64,000 bases of DNA from Marinomonas spartinae (GTDB lineage: Bacteria; Pseudomonadota; Gammaproteobacteria; Pseudomonadales; Marinomonadaceae), in contig NZ_FLOB01000001.1 of assembly GCF_900089775.1 (NCBI RefSeq), positions 849,287 to 913,286 on the forward strand, written 5' to 3'. Under the pieces are notes generated by a model that had not been told where the DNA came from, ran no database searches, and was given only the letters and a program-made list of their open reading frames with translations. Position 1 is the stretch's first letter. Every line of letters starts with the position of its first letter. This document shows positions 62,501 to 64,000 of this stretch, piece after piece. Position numbers and translations under genes: made by a program.

Positions 62501-64000
62501 ATATAACGAATGCTAATGCCACTATCGAAGTCATCGGAAGTGCAGACTTAACAACTCACACGCTCACTAACTCTGGAGAGATCCTTGCACAACATGGCAA
62601 ATTAACGGCGAATACGACCTCAGTGGATAACCGCGGTTTGCTAACTGGAAAGGGGATGACCCTTAACGCTAATCAGCTGAATAATACAACAAAGCAAGGC
62701 CAAATCGTCTCAGCGGACAACGCTGACTTAACCATTGAGGGGAGCGTGACCAATACCAATGGGGCATTGATTCATGCGGATAAAGACCTGACGCTGAATG
62801 CGACAGGCGACTTAATCAATAGAGCTTCTACACTGGAAGCCGTTAATGCAACGGTTGTTAAGAGCCAAAACCTGACGAACACGGGGTCTGTCTTAGCTCA
62901 AAATGGCAGTATGATGGTTAATACTGGCCAAGTGGATAACCAAGGTGTGCTTGCGGGTAACGGTATCACCATCCATGCTGATCAACTGAATAATCATTCT
63001 GAGAACGGTAAAATTATCTCAACAGGTGACTTGGCTCTCACGATTGCCGGTACCGTGAGTAACCTGTATCACTCACTGATTCATGCTGCCAATAACCTGA
63101 CTTTAAAAAGTCAAGGGGATCTAACCAACACTACGGCGACGATCAAAGCTGCTGGCACCAATCAAATCCATAGCCAGAATGTCACCAATACAGGAGCCTT
63201 ACTCTCTCAAAATGGTGACTTAACCATTAATACCAACACCCTAGATAACCAAGGGACCTTAGCCGGTCATGGTATTACCCTAAATGTCAATGTGCTCAAT
63301 AACAGCACGGCAGCGGGGCAAATTGTCTCAACCGATAAAGCGGATGTCACCATTGCTGGTGATGTAAGCAATACCGATGGGGCATTAATCCATGCGGATA
63401 AAGATCTTACTCTAGACGTCACAGGGGATTTAACCAACACAGCTTCCACCATCGAAGCTATAAATGGGCTTGATGTTCAAAGTCAGAACCTGACCAACAG
63501 TGGTACTGTTCTAGCGCAAAATGGCGCGTTAACCGTTCAAACCAGTAACGTGAATAACCAAGGAGCTTTGGCGGGGAACGGCATCACGATCAATGCGGAC
63601 GAGCTAAACAATAGCACGGCGAACGGTAAGATTTTCTCAATGGACAAGGCGGATGTAACCATTTCGGGTGCAGTGACCAATATTGGTGGAGCGCTCATCC
63701 ATACGGATCAAGACCTGACATTGAATGCCGCAGGAGAGTTAACCAATACCGCTTCTACCATTGAGGCTGCTGGCACTAATCAAATTACCAGCCAGAATAT
63801 GACAAATAGCGGAACCTTACTCGCTAAAAGTGGTGCATTGACGATTCAGACCAACAAAGTTGATAACCAAGGCACCTTAGCGGGTAACGGTATTGCTTTA
63901 AATGCCAACACGCTAAATAACAGCACAGCGAACGGTCAAATTGTCTCAACGGATAAAGCGGACGTCACCATCGCTGGTGATGTAAGCAATACCGATGGGG
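59530..64000 (+). CDS. Filamentous haemagglutinin-like TpsA exoprotein, N-terminal ~1490 residues (runs off window)
   Basis: The frame is open from ATG 59530 (or 59542) to the window end without a stop. A long N-terminal signal with a charged first part and hydrophobic IALIMISSYLSMPGVLLA is followed by the TPS domain: VNINAPSAAGVSRNEYNELNVEKKGVIFNNS, then NANIILNEVLGHNKSDLNGFMEIAGKSAELIIANQNGISCNGCGFINTTRGTLTTG. This matches FhaB/CdiA secretion domains, including the CxxC pair. From ~60600 the protein is a repeat-rich beta-helix with a 103-residue period. The protein is exported by the adjacent TpsB and is either an adhesin or a CDI toxin; the deciding C-terminus and any immunity gene lie beyond 64000. 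Confidence 0.93.
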   Translation, partial: MDGKMLNNITRLLFVLASRWRPTRKDRGLSKGQTSRRSTALSVSLLSPCRRYRKPIALIMISSYLSMPGVLLAQGLSAANTTHAPSFDTAANGVPIVNINAPSAAGVSRNEYNELNVEKKGVIFNNSTKIVSTQLAGYVDGNSHLNGKNANIILNEVLGHNKSDLNGFMEIAGKSAELIIANQNGISCNGCGFINTTRGTLTTGKSVFDSTGKLKGFDVAEGHIDITGDGLNASNMDEVDLLARSVSLNSKLWAKKLAIVTGANHVNYQDNTPSALPSSTKTSKTPTFALDVAAIGGMYANRILLIGTDKGLGVNLQGEVSATQSMVLNTKGDLVNQNKLSAKTLTVSSAQTLTNTGSVLGDAITLQANAINNRTNNASIQATNTLGIQTQGDLNNLDGAKILSQNGQVGVQAANVINQSSIAANRLNIQADTVQNSTKNGALYGIDNLTLNVTGQTQNTDKALLHSDNELTIHSQALTNSADIESVNDALINGQHLVNTGTLHAQKGTLTLHENQVDNQALVVGNGITLTANTLHNSTANGQIFSTDKADLSLTGNVINTDGALIHADKDLTLNAAGDLTNTASTLEAVNAADITSQNLANSGTVLAKNGFLTVNTNEADNQGTIAGHGITLNANALNNRLTAGQIISTDKVDVTIAGDVSNSDGALIHADKDLTLNATGDLTNTASTLEAVNAETINSQNVTNSGTILAQNGALTIQTNKVDNQGTLEGNGIALNANVLNNSTDSGKFFSTDEVNLTIAGNVTNTDGALIHADKDLVLNATGDLTNTSSAIEALNGVDAKSQNLTNSGTVLAQNGALTIKTHKVDTQGTMAGTGIAITATQLNNSTANGKITSTDQATFTISGDVTNMIGALIHADKDLTLNTTGNITNTASTIEAKELVDLSAQNLTNSGTLQAKNDALIIDSAMLTNQGALTGNDIKVTANNLSNMTDKGRIVSKNALLLTTDKDIVNSKGAIIHATTDLTLEGKGNITNANATIEVIGSADLTTHTLTNSGEILAQHGKLTANTTSVDNRGLLTGKGMTLNANQLNNTTKQGQIVSADNADLTIEGSVTNTNGALIHADKDLTLNATGDLINRASTLEAVNATVVKSQNLTNTGSVLAQNGSMMVNTGQVDNQGVLAGNGITIHADQLNNHSENGKIISTGDLALTIAGTVSNLYHSLIHAANNLTLKSQGDLTNTTATIKAAGTNQIHSQNVTNTGALLSQNGDLTINTNTLDNQGTLAGHGITLNVNVLNNSTAAGQIVSTDKADVTIAGDVSNTDGALIHADKDLTLDVTGDLTNTASTIEAINGLDVQSQNLTNSGTVLAQNGALTVQTSNVNNQGALAGNGITINADELNNSTANGKIFSMDKADVTISGAVTNIGGALIHTDQDLTLNAAGELTNTASTIEAAGTNQITSQNMTNSGTLLAKSGALTIQTNKVDNQGTLAGNGIALNANTLNNSTANGQIVSTDKADVTIAGDVSNTDG
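61213..64000 (+). repeat. Exact 309-bp (103-codon) tandem repeats in tpsA
   Basis: The motif encoding (T)DGALIHADKDL recurs with its first codon at 61213, 61522, 61831, 62140, 62449, 62758, 63067, 63376, 63685 and 63994, nine successive intervals of exactly 309 bp. An earlier, more diverged copy is at 60910 (303 bp before). Each unit includes SQNLTNSGT.LAQNGALTI, VDNQGTLAGNGI and LNNSTANGKI-STDKA segments, probably five ~20-residue beta-helix turns. The units at 62449 and 63067 are the most diverged. Confidence 0.95.

Noticed and set aside
60006..63452. Several minus-strand ORFs opposite the tpsA repeats
   Set aside because: They recur because the repeat recurs; all are shadows of the open plus-strand frame.

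Overview
The window reads as chromosomal DNA of a marine gammaproteobacterium, most like an Oceanospirillales member of the Marinomonas type. This is inferred from the gene set, not from a search: a two-subunit arginine succinyltransferase operon (aruF/aruG type), paired yjbEFGH and wza-wzb-wzc exopolysaccharide operons, a late-step cobalamin cluster, glnK-amtB, and a two-partner secretion locus beside a tRNA gene. Base composition is moderately AT-leaning. It falls sharply at 57.2-57.75 kb and rises in GC within the insertion sequence nest.

Layout. (1) 1-4985: a head-to-tail GDP-L-colitose cassette, 'manC-manB-gmd-colC-colD. ColD is recognisable because histidine replaces the usual Schiff-base lysine. 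(2) 5020-9242: a nest of insertion sequences. An IS66-family element (5673-8088, with a perfect 8-bp target duplication) sits inside an IS5-like transposase gene, beside a decayed inverted relative of that IS5-like element. (3) 9307-18521, mostly minus strand: a priming sugar-phosphate transferase, a periplasmic FKBP isomerase, a LysO-type exporter, a ten-unit 79-bp tandem array of palindromes, a MATE exporter, an O-antigen-ligase-like protein, and cobQ. (4) 18.6-21.2 kb: cobD-cobC-cobU, then gpt and two small conserved genes. (5) 23-31.3 kb: yjbE/yjbFGH diverging from wza-wzb-wzc, an envelope polysaccharide export module. (6) 31.4-36.6 kb: arginine succinyltransferase catabolism genes (aruF-aruG-astD-astB). 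(7) 37-43.4 kb: an RND efflux pair flanked by two LysR regulators. (8) 43.4-56.5 kb: mostly housekeeping genes (radA, a GNAT-nitrilase fusion, glnK-amtB, ubiK, a DUF2389 gene, comM, a BASS-type transporter, rep, cytochrome c5), with a candidate small RNA at about 43.5-43.7 kb. (9) 57.2-64 kb: tRNA-Arg(CCG), an AT-rich spacer, a TpsB transporter and the first ~4.5 kb of a giant TpsA/filamentous-haemagglutinin-like exoprotein. Its repeats keep an exact 309-bp period and run off the window.

The common theme is the cell surface: colitose precursor synthesis, polysaccharide priming, ligation and export, and a secreted adhesin or contact toxin. The items most worth following up are the 79-bp array, whose substitutions preserve hairpin pairing; the orphan + strand terminator and probable sRNA; the 309-bp-periodic exoprotein whose C-terminal end is unseen; and the tandem 20-bp repeats at the wza promoter.
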